DNA from: JANQSS01 sp965249735
Lineage (GTDB): Bacteria > Bacteroidota > Bacteroidia > Chitinophagales > Saprospiraceae
Reading direction: 5' to 3'
NCBI GenBank assembly: GCA_965249735.1
Contig: CBDFMS010000026.1
Span: 1-64,000 of the forward strand
Length of the DNA stretch: 64,000 nt
A program made the translations under genes and the position numbers. Shown one piece after another: positions 45,544 through 55,878 of the stretch. The notes beneath the pieces were generated by a model, which saw only the letters and a list, made by a program, of their open reading frames with translations, ran no database searches and was not told the DNA's origin. The stretch's first letter is position 1. Each line of letters begins with the position of its first letter.

Positions 45544-46062
45544 ATGAAAATTATATTAACCACATTAATAACAGTATTTCTAGGAATGTCTGTTGGGCTC
45601 TATGGCCAGTCAAGTGCTATCGATCGCTATTTTGAAGAATACAAACTCGATGAGCGTTTTTCACAAATTACAGTGTCGAGTAAGATGTTTAGCCTTTTTG
45701 TCAATTTCGAATTAGATGATCCCGCTGAACAAGAATTGGTTGAAACCATATCTAAATTAAAAGGATTAAAAACCCTTGTCGGAATGGAGATTCCGGAGTC
45801 AAGAGAAATATATGACAAAGTCGTTCGCCAACCAGAAGGAAATATGGACGAACTGATGTCGGTCAAGGACGGCTCTGCTGAATTTAAATTTTTCATGACA
45901 GAATCGGAAGGCAAAATATCGGAACTATTAATGGTGGGATTCGATACATCAAAAGTAATGATGTTGAGCCTTGTCGGTGAGATTGATTTGAAGCAGATAG
46001 CGGCACTGAGTAGAAAAATGAATATCGACGGATTTGAGCATTTTCAAAATATAGACAAATGA
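45544..46062 (+). CDS. DUF4252 protein
   Basis: 172 aa. Signal peptide MKIILTTLITVFLGMSVGLYGQ, then the DUF4252 pattern ITVSSKMFSLFVNFELDD, EFKFFMTESEGKISELLMVGFD and LVGEIDLKQIAALSRKMNIDGFEHF. No sorting domain, so periplasmic or outer-membrane facing. Paralogue of the products of 43645 and 46059. Its stop overlaps the next start as ATGA. Confidence 0.85.
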   Translation: MKIILTTLITVFLGMSVGLYGQSSAIDRYFEEYKLDERFSQITVSSKMFSLFVNFELDDPAEQELVETISKLKGLKTLVGMEIPESREIYDKVVRQPEGNMDELMSVKDGSAEFKFFMTESEGKISELLMVGFDTSKVMMLSLVGEIDLKQIAALSRKMNIDGFEHFQNIDK

Positions 46063-46568
46063 GAAAATTTATTTTGTTAATGGCCCTTTTCGCCTTTTCA
46101 TTTGTGACGGCATTCGGGCAAAGTGAGGTGGTAAAAAGGTTTGAGGAAAATGCCGAGGGTTACAAATTCTTTGCTTATCAGAGCGTATTGCGCATTCTCA
46201 ACCAGGATAAAAACCCTGAATTCAATAAATTGATTCGAGACCTCGATCATATACGTATAGTTACTACAGACTCTACAGGCGTGCTTGCCAAGAAATCATT
46301 CGAGCTATTGGATCAAGGAATAAGAAATGAAGGATTTGAAGAGGTCCTCACCTTTGATAATGCAGACTATAGTTGCCATGTATATGAATTGTCGAACAAA
46401 GCCAAAAAATCAACCTGGGTAGCTACATTTTTTATGGAAGGGCGCGCCGGATTATTTGAAATGGTGGGTTCATTAAATGTAAAATATATGGGCGCTTTTT
46501 CCAGTCTTAACATGGACCGACTCAAAGAAATGATGCCTGAGGTCGGTAATTTAGATAATTGGGACTAA
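46059..46568 (+). CDS. DUF4252-like protein
   Basis: 169 aa. Signal peptide MRKFILLMALFAFSFVTAFGQ, followed by a divergent DUF4252 domain (SLNVKYMGAFSSLNMDRLKEMMPE at the end). Translationally coupled to the preceding DUF4252 gene. Function unknown; likely a target or a regulator of the ECF system. Confidence 0.8.
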   Translation: MRKFILLMALFAFSFVTAFGQSEVVKRFEENAEGYKFFAYQSVLRILNQDKNPEFNKLIRDLDHIRIVTTDSTGVLAKKSFELLDQGIRNEGFEEVLTFDNADYSCHVYELSNKAKKSTWVATFFMEGRAGLFEMVGSLNVKYMGAFSSLNMDRLKEMMPEVGNLDNWD

Positions 46569-46641
46569 TTCATAGACTAAGGATTCGCTTGTCAGAAAGA
46601 AATAGGTTAATCTTGCTATTGTAAATCATTCTATTGTTTTT

Positions 46642-47535
46642 ATGAAAGTACTTAGCACGAATAGCCTCCATAAGTCTTATGGAAAAATAATCGCTGTCGA
46701 TCATTTGGATCTTGATATTGAGGAAGGAACAGTTTTTGGATTATTAGGCCCAAATGGCAGCGGAAAAACCACGACTTTGGGAATGATATTGGGCGTGACA
46801 GTCCCAACCAGCGGTGACTTTTTATGGTTTGATGAGAAATCAACTAATGAACATCGAAAGCGTGTAGGATCTATTCTTGAAAAACCCAACTTCTACCCTA
46901 CTTTTTCGGCATTTAAAAATTTACAAATTGCTTGTAAAATCAAAGAAGTTGATGAATCTCGAATTTATGAGGTTTTGGAACAAGTAGGTTTGTCCGATCG
47001 AATGCACGACTCCTTCAGGACCTATTCTCTGGGAATGAAACAACGATTGGCTATTGGATCTGCATTACTTTCTCACCCCGAGGTTTTAATTTTAGATGAA
47101 CCAACTAATGGCCTTGACCCAAAAGGAATCGCCGAGATCCGGCAATTGATTATAGAAATCTCAAGGACAGGAAAAACCATCATCCTTGCTAGTCATTTAT
47201 TAGATGAAGTGCAAAAGGTATGTTCTCATTTTGCGGTGTTACAACGTGGTAAACTAATCCATACGGGCAAAGTAGATACCAATTTTAGTAGTGATGTCAT
47301 TGTAGAAATATCGTCGGATGATTTAGATGCACTAGCTGACATACTTCAACGATTCGACGCATACCGATCTCACATTATTCTCAAGGACAAAATCGAACTA
47401 ACATGTCTTTCCGGAACCCGGCCTGCAGATCTTAATAAATATTTAGTCGACGCCGGTATTTATGCCGATCGTCTTCAGGTAGTGAAGAAAAACCTCGAGC
47501 AACAATTCATGGAAATATTATCAGATCATGCTTAG
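46642..47535 (+). CDS. ABC transporter ATP-binding protein
   Basis: 297 aa. Walker A GPNGSGKTT, signature YSLGMKQRLAIGSALL, Walker B VLILDEPTNGLDP, and H-loop ASHLLDEV. The C-terminal 75-residue extension is typical of BcrA/CcmA-type exporters (antibiotic or lipid export). It overlaps the permease gene by 8 nt. Confidence 0.92.
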   Translation: MKVLSTNSLHKSYGKIIAVDHLDLDIEEGTVFGLLGPNGSGKTTTLGMILGVTVPTSGDFLWFDEKSTNEHRKRVGSILEKPNFYPTFSAFKNLQIACKIKEVDESRIYEVLEQVGLSDRMHDSFRTYSLGMKQRLAIGSALLSHPEVLILDEPTNGLDPKGIAEIRQLIIEISRTGKTIILASHLLDEVQKVCSHFAVLQRGKLIHTGKVDTNFSSDVIVEISSDDLDALADILQRFDAYRSHIILKDKIELTCLSGTRPADLNKYLVDAGIYADRLQVVKKNLEQQFMEILSDHA

Positions 47536-48346
47536 ACTACTCTCCATTGAATATTTCAAACTGAAGAATTCTAAGTATTTTTGGATTCTATTTATACTGT
47601 TTTTTATTTTCCTCCTTTCTGTGCCAATTGGGGCAAAGATATTCCTCGACTATATGACATCCCTGGGAGAAGAATTTTTAAGTTCCGGTATTAAAGCAGA
47701 CGAATTGCCTGTATTTGATTTCGTGGATATATGGCAAAACCTTACCTGGGTCTACAAATCTTTTTCAATTTTTCTTGGCTTTATCATCGTGATTTCAGTG
47801 AGTAATGAGTTTAGCTATGGAACGATAAAGCAAAATGTAATTGACGGACTTAGCCGACGCGAGTTTTTGATGACCAAAGTTGTATTTATCATTGCGATAT
47901 CCTTTGTCGTGAGCATGTTTGCATTGGTCATCGGATTGATTATGGGATATTTATGGTCTCCGGTCAAAGAATTCACTTTTGTAATTAAGAACATTGAATT
48001 TATAGGAGCCTATTTTTTGCATCTCGTAACCTTTCAATTATTCTGTCTTGTCGTGGCACTCCTGGTCAGGCGATCGGGAATTACAATAGCGCTTTTGATC
48101 TTTTATGTATACATAATCGAACCTATCATCACATCGATTATCCAGTATCACTATGAGTTACCTGCTATCGCCAACCTGTTTCCCATCAATGCTATAGGAA
48201 ATATCATCAGGTTCCCATACAGTAAGTACATATTGAGGGAAACACAAACCTTTGTCTCATATCCGGATCTGGGAATCTTACTGGCATATATTCTTGTTTT
48301 AGCATTCATTGCGAATCGGCTTGTCGTCCACAGAGACTTGCGATAG
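47528..48346 (+). CDS. ABC transporter permease (ABC-2 type)
   Basis: 272 aa with about six membrane helices (first at 17-40, last at 245-262) and a large extracytoplasmic segment after helix 1. The segment NEFSYGTIKQNVIDGLSRREFLMTK is typical of ABC-2 family permeases. Forms an exporter with the ATPase encoded just upstream; substrate unknown. Confidence 0.88.
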   Translation: MLRLLSIEYFKLKNSKYFWILFILFFIFLLSVPIGAKIFLDYMTSLGEEFLSSGIKADELPVFDFVDIWQNLTWVYKSFSIFLGFIIVISVSNEFSYGTIKQNVIDGLSRREFLMTKVVFIIAISFVVSMFALVIGLIMGYLWSPVKEFTFVIKNIEFIGAYFLHLVTFQLFCLVVALLVRRSGITIALLIFYVYIIEPIITSIIQYHYELPAIANLFPINAIGNIIRFPYSKYILRETQTFVSYPDLGILLAYILVLAFIANRLVVHRDLR

Positions 48347-48507
48347 CACAGCCTGCAGGAATCAAAATGATGTCATCTGACTAAACTTTCCCTGGCCAGA
48401 TCCAAGACATTACTGTTTTTGAATTATGTGATCTAGCGGACATTTCATAACTTCCACCCGGAATTATCCCCTGCCAATTTCTTAATTCAATCGTCAAATT
48501 CACAATA

Positions 48508-51189
48508 ATGAAACGAATCTCTGCATTTAATTTCCTCGTATTAATGCTTTTCATTGGACTCCAAATCTTCTCCAATTCGATAGTTGCACAAAAACCTAAT
48601 CCAAAACATCATCTTGAGATCCACCTGGACGAAGATGAAAAAGTGGAGTCATTCTATACCAAGGAAGGTCGAATAAATACAAGATCAGGATATCCAATAT
48701 CCCTGTATCAGGTCAACTATGAGGTTCCTTCTTCGACGCCTGAAGCAATGGCGATATACTATCTCAGCAATAACTACGAATCATTGGGATTACGAAATTC
48801 AGATCTCAGCGATTTACAACATCATGCTACTCGTAAGACGAACGCTGGGTCCGTGGTTAGATACCGCCAATACTACGATGATTACCCGGTTAATAAATCA
48901 GAAGTTACAGTGAGTATCGCCCCGGATAATAAGGTTCAAATGGTAATGAATTCCTATGAACGACATGTACAATTGAAAAATCCAACGCCTTCCTTAAACG
49001 CGGAACAAGCTGAGGCAATCGCCGCTTCGTATATCGATCCGCAAGATCTGATCAACCCTGTCTCATCCCGATTGATGGTGTATCACAATACAAAAATGAC
49101 TCGCCTTGCACATGAAGTCACAGTAATGGCGGAGACTCCGTTGGGCGAATGGCATGTGTTTGTGGATGCACATAATGGTGAGATTTTTAAAGTAAAGGAT
49201 ATGTTCTATTACTGTGGTTCACATGATGAAGGTTGTACGCACACAGATCCACCGGAAGACTTGTGTACGGCCGAATCTAAAAATGCGAGTGTCGTTGTCG
49301 ATGGAAGTGGCTATGTCTTTGATCCCGACCCCTTGTCATCCAATACGGTCGCGTATGGTGGAAATTATTCTGATAATTCTGATGCGACAAATGTTGACTT
49401 GGATGCAGCCCGATTCAATGTGACATTATTGGATATAGACTTAACCGGCGGAACGTATACACTTGACGGTCCATGGGCTTCCATTGTTGATACAGAAGCA
49501 CCAACGGAAGGACTTTTTTCACAAACTTCGTCTGTATTTGAATTCAATCGGCTGGAGCAAGGATTCGAAGCAGTGAATTGTTATTATCAGGTCGATTTGC
49601 TGATGCGCTATATTAATGTCGACCTGGGCTGTGATATCACACCCTATCAATATAGTGGCGGTGCCCGATTTGATCCGCATGGGTTAAATGGAGCAGACAA
49701 CTCACATTATTCTTCAGGTAGTGGTGTTATCGCTTTTGGCGAAGGTGGCGTCGATGATTCAGAAGATTCTGATGTCATTCATCATGAACTAGGACACGGT
49801 TTACACGATTGGGTGACATCCGGTGGATTGTCCCAGGTTGAAGGGTTAAGTGAAGGTTCCGGCGATTATATAGCACAATCATACAATCGCAGTTTGGGTA
49901 ACTGGGATCCTGCCGATCCGGCCTATCATTGGGTATTCAATTGGGATGGTCATAATCCGTTCTGGCCTGGTCGTGTTACAAATTATGGCGCAAGCTACCC
50001 GGGGGGTTTGACCGGAGGTATCCATGCAGACGGTCAAATCTGGTCGACCTGTCTAATGGGAATATATGATGACATAGGAAGACAAGAAATGGACAAAGCA
50101 TTTTACGAAGGGCTAGGTATGACAAACGGATCTTCCAGCCAAAATGATGCGGCCAATGCAGTCTATCAAGCGGCCTTGAATTTGGGGTACACATCCCAGC
50201 AAATTATCAGCATTCATAATGGTTTTACATCGACCGGGTATACATTGCCTCCACTGGCCGGCCCACCGACCGCAGCCTTCAGTGAAAGTGCCTCTACGAT
50301 CTGTTTAGACGATACGAATATGATAAGTTTTGTAGACGAATCGATTTCATCACCGGCGGCCACAGCATGGGCATGGATATTTGAAGGTGGGAGTCCATCA
50401 ACATCATCAAACCAAAATCCCACAGTCACGTACAGCGCAGAAGGAACATATGATGTAACGCTGATTGTGACTAATGTCAACGGTAGTGACACACTCGTAA
50501 GCAGCGATCATATTACGGTGAATGAAGGCGTAAATTGCCCATCCGACAGTTGTACTGCTGTAATCAATTCAACAGTCGTCCCGATATCTTCCGGAGCTGG
50601 TGCAATTTATACTTCTGTGATTAATATTCCAAGTGGAGGCACCATTAACGATGTCAATGTCATCAACATTACGGGACTCCACACATATCTGGGAGACCTG
50701 TCATTTTCACTGACCAGTCCCGCAAATACAGTTGTTGTGCTGTTAAATAGAGAATGTGGCAGCCTGGATAATTTTGATATTGGCTTCGATGATGATGCAA
50801 CGACCGGAACTGTGGCATGTCCATACGACGATGGAACTACCTATATCCCGGATCAAGCCTTGTCCGGATTTAATAGCGAAGATGCAGCAGGAGATTGGAC
50901 GCTAACGATACAGGATCATGCCAATTTAGATGGCGGAGAATTACAGTCCTGGAATTTGGAAATATGTGTGGAGGACATAAACGGTACCTGTGATTTAGAT
51001 CTCATATTACCTGCTGCACCAAGTGGTATTTACCAGGCCTCAAATTCAATTACATCCACCGCTACAATAACTGCTCCTGATACAGTTGTATTTGAAGCAG
51101 GAAACTTTGTGGAATTGCAGCCAAATTTTGAAGTACAGTTAAATGCAGATTTTACAATTGAAATTGTTCCTTGTACGGCTAAGCAATAG
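48508..51189 (+). CDS. secreted M36/M4-like metallopeptidase with PKD, P-domain and C-terminal coat-hanger-like module
   Basis: 893 aa. Signal peptide (1-27); FTP/propeptide-like region to about 230; catalytic domain with the zinc motif HHELGHGLHD and the downstream Glu in EGLSEGSGDYIA; PKD domain of about 590-670 (PPTAAFSESAS to TLIVTNVNGSD); proprotein-convertase P-domain of about 685-825; and a C-terminal module (GIYQASNSITSTATITAPDTVVFEAG) resembling the three-coat-hanger stack found in Lewinella and relatives. No T9SS type A sorting domain is visible, so this last module may be the anchoring or secretion device. Extracellular protease for nutrient degradation. Confidence 0.88.
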   Translation: MKRISAFNFLVLMLFIGLQIFSNSIVAQKPNPKHHLEIHLDEDEKVESFYTKEGRINTRSGYPISLYQVNYEVPSSTPEAMAIYYLSNNYESLGLRNSDLSDLQHHATRKTNAGSVVRYRQYYDDYPVNKSEVTVSIAPDNKVQMVMNSYERHVQLKNPTPSLNAEQAEAIAASYIDPQDLINPVSSRLMVYHNTKMTRLAHEVTVMAETPLGEWHVFVDAHNGEIFKVKDMFYYCGSHDEGCTHTDPPEDLCTAESKNASVVVDGSGYVFDPDPLSSNTVAYGGNYSDNSDATNVDLDAARFNVTLLDIDLTGGTYTLDGPWASIVDTEAPTEGLFSQTSSVFEFNRLEQGFEAVNCYYQVDLLMRYINVDLGCDITPYQYSGGARFDPHGLNGADNSHYSSGSGVIAFGEGGVDDSEDSDVIHHELGHGLHDWVTSGGLSQVEGLSEGSGDYIAQSYNRSLGNWDPADPAYHWVFNWDGHNPFWPGRVTNYGASYPGGLTGGIHADGQIWSTCLMGIYDDIGRQEMDKAFYEGLGMTNGSSSQNDAANAVYQAALNLGYTSQQIISIHNGFTSTGYTLPPLAGPPTAAFSESASTICLDDTNMISFVDESISSPAATAWAWIFEGGSPSTSSNQNPTVTYSAEGTYDVTLIVTNVNGSDTLVSSDHITVNEGVNCPSDSCTAVINSTVVPISSGAGAIYTSVINIPSGGTINDVNVINITGLHTYLGDLSFSLTSPANTVVVLLNRECGSLDNFDIGFDDDATTGTVACPYDDGTTYIPDQALSGFNSEDAAGDWTLTIQDHANLDGGELQSWNLEICVEDINGTCDLDLILPAAPSGIYQASNSITSTATITAPDTVVFEAGNFVELQPNFEVQLNADFTIEIVPCTAKQ

Positions 51190-51479
51190 CTTGGTGGGCA
51201 TGGACATATAGATGGAATTTGAAGATTAGTGCTTTGATCCGGAGTCGTCTTGGTCTATGTAAAGACTGACAATTATCATTGGCGTACAGACTATTTGGCG
51301 AATAAGGTTGGTCATAAATGGATGTATTGGCCCTAATATCCAGTCATTTCGAAAGGATTGGATTCTCATCGTAGATGGATTTCAGGCAGGTCGTATTGAT
51401 GAAATTACGCTTTCCAAATAATTGCTAAAATGAGGTGCAATCTCTTTCACAACCTTCAAAATATGACTAAGTTCGTGGT

Positions 51480-52370
51480 GTGATGAGTCAAAGACAACTT
51501 GTTATACTTACGATTCTAAGCATTGTGGCATGGGTGGTTTTAGTCGTATCATTATTGCTTTTGTCTCCTTATATCGTTGGGATCGAGTACCAGATTGCTC
51601 CTCTAATTGCGATTGGGGTCTCCTTCACCTTTCTGCTCTTCTCAAACGCGCTAATGGTTTACCGGCTGTTTGTGTTGCGACGACAACGTCGAAATCATCG
51701 CGAATTTTTGGAGACGAAGAGCCGGACTTTTCAATCTACACTTTCCAGTATTAAAGTTGCCGGTGCATCCCTATTGCGTTATCTGTCTGAAGGAAAAACT
51801 GAAGATGCGAAAGAAATGGGATCCTATATTCATTCACAAACTGCACGTTTGCAAGAAATAGGCAACCAAATAAGTAATAAGAAAAAACCACCACTAATCG
51901 AGGCACTAAATAAACGTCCTATTTCCTTGCGTGTATTTTTTGATCACTGTGTGCGTGATATGGAAATAAAATATGCACATCGACCGGTAAATATTTCCAT
52001 TGATTTGAATCCTGATGATTTGCATATGAATGCAGATCCTTTCTATTTAAAAACAGCCATTCTCAATATTCTTGATAATTCATTTCAATATAATGAGGAA
52101 GACGAGGATTTATTTATTGAAATAACGGCTCAAAAAATAAATGATCAAACGCAAATTAGTATTTCTGACAATGGCAAAGGAGTTGATCATTCTGAACTTG
52201 CTCACTTAGGTCAAAAGTATTATCGACCAAAACAACACATGCATATCATTGGACTTGGTCTTGGGCTCTTCCAGGCCAAACAAATTGTCGGGGCACACGG
52301 CGGTGCGATAACTTTTCAAGGTGATACGACGGCAGGTTTTGCCGTACATATTACCATCGACGATGAATAA
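51480..52370 (+). CDS. membrane histidine-kinase-like ATPase without visible phosphoacceptor His
   Basis: 296 aa. Two membrane helices (about 8-33 and 38-62) with almost no periplasmic loop, a DHp-like coiled region (70-135) reading TFQSTLSSIKVAGASLL where HisKA has its H-E-x-R/K box, then a complete HATPase_c (NILDNSFQYNEE, DNGKGVDHS, GLGLGLFQAKQIVGAHGG). No His occupies the phosphorylation position, so it may work as an allosteric partner or be an ATPase-only sensor. No response regulator is adjacent. Confidence 0.8.
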   Translation: MMSQRQLVILTILSIVAWVVLVVSLLLLSPYIVGIEYQIAPLIAIGVSFTFLLFSNALMVYRLFVLRRQRRNHREFLETKSRTFQSTLSSIKVAGASLLRYLSEGKTEDAKEMGSYIHSQTARLQEIGNQISNKKKPPLIEALNKRPISLRVFFDHCVRDMEIKYAHRPVNISIDLNPDDLHMNADPFYLKTAILNILDNSFQYNEEDEDLFIEITAQKINDQTQISISDNGKGVDHSELAHLGQKYYRPKQHMHIIGLGLGLFQAKQIVGAHGGAITFQGDTTAGFAVHITIDDE

Positions 52371-52408
52371 TGTCTATCCTACTTTGATAGCCTGGTAAAG
52401 TTGAATAC

Positions 52409-53017
52409 ATGAAATCTGAAGAATCATCTAATTATGGTATTGTGGTTCTGGCCGCAGGCGGTTCCAAACGCCTTGGAAGTCCAAAACAACTGGTTGACTT
52501 CAAGGGTAAAAATCTGTTGAGTCATACAATTACGACAGCCCAAAAAACCGGTATTGTAGATATTGTAGTCGTGATTGGAGGACATGCCAAATTAATTCAA
52601 AGTACATTGGTTGGTCTAAACGTAATTGAAGTTGTAAATACAAATTGGAAGGATGGCATGTCGACTTCAATTGTCTCCGGATTAAATGCTCTTCTAAATC
52701 TAAAACCAAATTTGGAAGGCATTATTATCATGCCATGTGACCAACCTTTTGTAACACATGATCTACTGTGTGCCCTGATAGATAAATACAAACAGACCAC
52801 AGCGTCCATTGTCGCCAGTGGGTACAATAATATTTTGGGTTGCCCCGCCTTTTTTCATAAATCGATTTTCCCAAATTTATTGGCATTAAAAGGTGATACT
52901 GGCGCCAAGTTGCTGATCCGGTCGAATCCCGATCTTGTTGAAACAATAAGTTTTGTCTTAGGCTCAATTGATATTGATACAGCCGCAGATTTGGACAGAT
53001 TGACAGAAACTCCCTGA
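52409..53017 (+). CDS. molybdenum cofactor cytidylyltransferase-like (MocA/MobA family)
   Basis: 202 aa. N-terminal VLAAGGSKRLGSPKQLVDFKGK (nucleotide-binding Rossmann-like start), IIMPCDQPFV (metal-binding Asp), and GCPAFFHKSIFPNL. Transfers CMP (or GMP) to molybdopterin to give the dinucleotide cofactor needed by the xanthine-oxidase-family enzyme encoded downstream. This neighbourhood supports the MocA assignment. Confidence 0.88.
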   Translation: MKSEESSNYGIVVLAAGGSKRLGSPKQLVDFKGKNLLSHTITTAQKTGIVDIVVVIGGHAKLIQSTLVGLNVIEVVNTNWKDGMSTSIVSGLNALLNLKPNLEGIIIMPCDQPFVTHDLLCALIDKYKQTTASIVASGYNNILGCPAFFHKSIFPNLLALKGDTGAKLLIRSNPDLVETISFVLGSIDIDTAADLDRLTETP

Positions 53018-53162
53018 AGATGGAAATTCAATAGTTGCATGAATTAGTTTAACTATCCTGACTGATAGGTTCGCATCTGATCGTGATCGAAATTCCAGCG
53101 GAATTGACGGGTTGTTCTTATCATTGAAATACCGTAAATTGTTGATCAATAAAAATTGAATC

Positions 53163-53621
53163 ATGGCATTTTATACTATTTCAGTCAATGGCCAATCACA
53201 TGAGGTTGAAGCTGACTCTGACACCCCGCTACTCTGGATATTAAGAGACCAACTTAAACTTACGGGTACAAAATATAGTTGTGGCATTGCCCTTTGCAAT
53301 GCCTGCAATGTACATCTCAATGGCGTGGCAGTTCGATCTTGTACATTGCCGATTTCGGGTGTTTATGATCAAAAAATAACAACTATAGAAGGATTAGATC
53401 CTGAAGCCAAACATCCGTTACAGGAGGCATGGCGTGAACATGATGTTCCTCAATGCGGCTATTGTCAAGCAGGTCAAATCATGACAGCAGCGGCCTTTCT
53501 TGAAAATAATAAAGCACCAACAGATAAAGAAATAGAAGGTGCCATGAGTGCGAACATCTGCCGATGTGGGACATACTTGCGTATAAAAAAGGCCATTAAA
53601 TCAGCCTCAAAAAAAATGTAA
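53163..53621 (+). CDS. (2Fe-2S) subunit of a xanthine-oxidase-family molybdenum hydroxylase (IorA-like)
   Basis: 152 aa. Plant-type cluster ligands Cys-40, Cys-45, Cys-48 and Cys-60 (YSCGIALCNACNVHL; note N where most homologues have G), and the second cluster ligands Cys-98, Cys-101, Cys-133 and Cys-135 (QCGYCQAGQ, ICRCGTY). Passes electrons from the Moco subunit to an acceptor. It lies 39 nt upstream of the Moco subunit. No FAD subunit is encoded, as in isoquinoline 1-oxidoreductase types. Confidence 0.92.
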   Translation: MAFYTISVNGQSHEVEADSDTPLLWILRDQLKLTGTKYSCGIALCNACNVHLNGVAVRSCTLPISGVYDQKITTIEGLDPEAKHPLQEAWREHDVPQCGYCQAGQIMTAAAFLENNKAPTDKEIEGAMSANICRCGTYLRIKKAIKSASKKM

Positions 53622-53660
53622 TTTCATAAAATATGAAAATTAATTATTCAGATAATTATC

Positions 53661-55808
53661 ATGACTTACAATAAAATAAATACCGGAAGGAGGGCTTTTT
53701 TAAAAGTAAGTGCCGCTGCAGGTGGTGGCATGCTAATTGGTTTTAATTGGATAGGTTGTCTCCCGGATAAAATGCCGGAGGAAATCATGAAAGCTATTCC
53801 CAGCGAATGGATCGATTTTGATGCCTTTATAAAAATTGGAAATACAGGCTTAATTACCATCATGTCGGCAAATCCTGAAATAGGTCAAAACATCAAAACA
53901 TCCATGCCTATGATTGTCGCTGAAGAGTTGGATGTGGCATGGAGAGATGTCGTTGTTGAACAAGCCGGTCTCAATACTGAATGGTACACGCGGCAGGTTG
54001 CAGGTGGTAGCCAATCAATCAGACAAGGCTGGGAGACTTTACGTAAAGCCGGGGCCACGGTGAGAAAAATGTTGTTGGACACTGCTGTTGAGATATGGGA
54101 AGCTGATATATCCGATTGTAACGTATCTGATGGCATCGTTCATCACGCAGATGGGCGAACTTTGACATACGGTGAGTTGGCCTCAGATGCCAGTAAAAGA
54201 GAAGTTCCTGAGGAAATTCAATTAAAAGATCCCCGGGAATTCAAAATCATCGGTAGGAGTCAACGAAATGTTGATATGGAAGGAATCCTCACCGGGAAAC
54301 CATTATTTGGGATGGACTATTATCGACCGGGCATGGAATATGCCGTAGTCTTGCGTCCACCGGCCTTTGGCCAATCTCTTGTGCGATTCGACGATCGCAC
54401 AGCCAGAAAGATCACGGGGGTAACGGATGTTGTAAAATTTGGTGATAAAATTGCTGTATTGGCTACCAGCACTTGGGCTGCAATGAAGGGCCAAAAAGTC
54501 CTTAGAGCCGAGTGGAATCAAAAAGATCAAGCTGAGGATTCTGATTATCATACTGAAACATTGCTCAACTATTTGCAGAAGAAAGCCGATACACCAATGC
54601 GTGTAGATGGCGATGTTGACGTAGCCTTTTCTGAGGCAGACCAGATCTTTGAAAAGGTCTATGAAGCCCCATTTCTGCCTCATACCTGTATGGAACCCAT
54701 GAACTTCTTTGCGCATGTTACGGATGAAAAGGTAGAGATGGTCGGCCCGATTCAAACGCCCTCTTGGACGCAACGTAGGATTGCTGACTTGCTAAATCGG
54801 GATATAGAAGAAATAACAATCGAAATGACGCGGATGGGTGGTGGTTTTGGTCGCCGCCTATATGGTGATTTTGCATTGGAGGCTGCTGAGATTTCCAGTT
54901 TGACAAAAAAACCGGTCAAAGTTGTCTTTTCAAGAGAAGACGATATGCTATCCGGATCATATCGTCCCGCATCTGCCTATCGATTCAAAGTCGGAATAAA
55001 AAATAATATAATTACAGCCTATCATCTGACCGAAGCCTGCTTTAACGGAAATATGTTCGGCCAGATGCATAGTAATTTTCCGTGTGGAGCTATATCGAAT
55101 TATCGTGTGGATTCTCATAATATTCAAAGTAATATTACTACCGGTGCGTGGCGGGCACCCTATGCTAATTTTTTGGCATTTGCTGAACAGGCATTCCTTG
55201 ATGAATTAGCTGACTTACTGGACAAAGATGCCATACAATTTCGTCTGGATTTGTTTGATCGAGCAAAAAATAATCCGGTTGGAGAAGAACATAATTATGA
55301 AATCGATAAATTTCTAGGGGTCATACAATTGGTTGCTGATAAATCAAATTGGGGAAATGCTGATGATGGTATTTTCCTGGGATTTTCAACCTATTATTCA
55401 CATAATACTTATGTGGCCGAGGTGGCCGAAGTCGTCATGGAAGATCATGGACCGGCGATTAAGAAAATTCATTGTGCGGTTGATTGTGGTATAGTAATCA
55501 ATCCTACGGGTGCACGCAATCAAGTCGAAGGGGGCATCATTGACGGCATAGGTCATGCGATGTACGGGGAATTCAATTTTGTCGCCGGACAAACTCAATC
55601 GACCAACTTTAATCAATATCGTCTTATCCGTATGCCGGAGGTACCCGAAATAGAAGTCCATTTTGTAGCAAACAGCAATGATCCGACTGGCCTCGGTGAA
55701 CCGGCACTTCCACCTGCAGGAGGTGCGATTGCCAACGCACTGGCAGCAGCTACCGGAACACGATCATATAAACAACCATTTGCAAAATACAATGATGTTT
55801 TAGGCTAA
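53661..55808 (+). CDS. Moco-binding subunit of isoquinoline-1-oxidoreductase-type hydroxylase (IorB-like)
   Basis: 715 aa. The N-terminal GRRAFLKVSAAAGGG is a twin-arginine signal, followed by a Cys after the hydrophobic stretch. Moco contacts are GGGFGRRLYGDFA and TTGAWRAPYANF; the catalytic Glu is in GLGEPALPPAGG. A periplasmic oxidoreductase that hydroxylates an N-heterocycle or aldehyde-type substrate. It forms a heterodimer with the upstream 2Fe-2S protein, which would be co-exported. Substrate unknown. Confidence 0.92.
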   Translation: MTYNKINTGRRAFLKVSAAAGGGMLIGFNWIGCLPDKMPEEIMKAIPSEWIDFDAFIKIGNTGLITIMSANPEIGQNIKTSMPMIVAEELDVAWRDVVVEQAGLNTEWYTRQVAGGSQSIRQGWETLRKAGATVRKMLLDTAVEIWEADISDCNVSDGIVHHADGRTLTYGELASDASKREVPEEIQLKDPREFKIIGRSQRNVDMEGILTGKPLFGMDYYRPGMEYAVVLRPPAFGQSLVRFDDRTARKITGVTDVVKFGDKIAVLATSTWAAMKGQKVLRAEWNQKDQAEDSDYHTETLLNYLQKKADTPMRVDGDVDVAFSEADQIFEKVYEAPFLPHTCMEPMNFFAHVTDEKVEMVGPIQTPSWTQRRIADLLNRDIEEITIEMTRMGGGFGRRLYGDFALEAAEISSLTKKPVKVVFSREDDMLSGSYRPASAYRFKVGIKNNIITAYHLTEACFNGNMFGQMHSNFPCGAISNYRVDSHNIQSNITTGAWRAPYANFLAFAEQAFLDELADLLDKDAIQFRLDLFDRAKNNPVGEEHNYEIDKFLGVIQLVADKSNWGNADDGIFLGFSTYYSHNTYVAEVAEVVMEDHGPAIKKIHCAVDCGIVINPTGARNQVEGGIIDGIGHAMYGEFNFVAGQTQSTNFNQYRLIRMPEVPEIEVHFVANSNDPTGLGEPALPPAGGAIANALAAATGTRSYKQPFAKYNDVLG

Positions 55809-55878
55809 TTACCTAAGGCAAAAATCCCCGGTCCTCGATAAATAATTAAAATAATCTTCGAGGATTACTTTGGAATTT

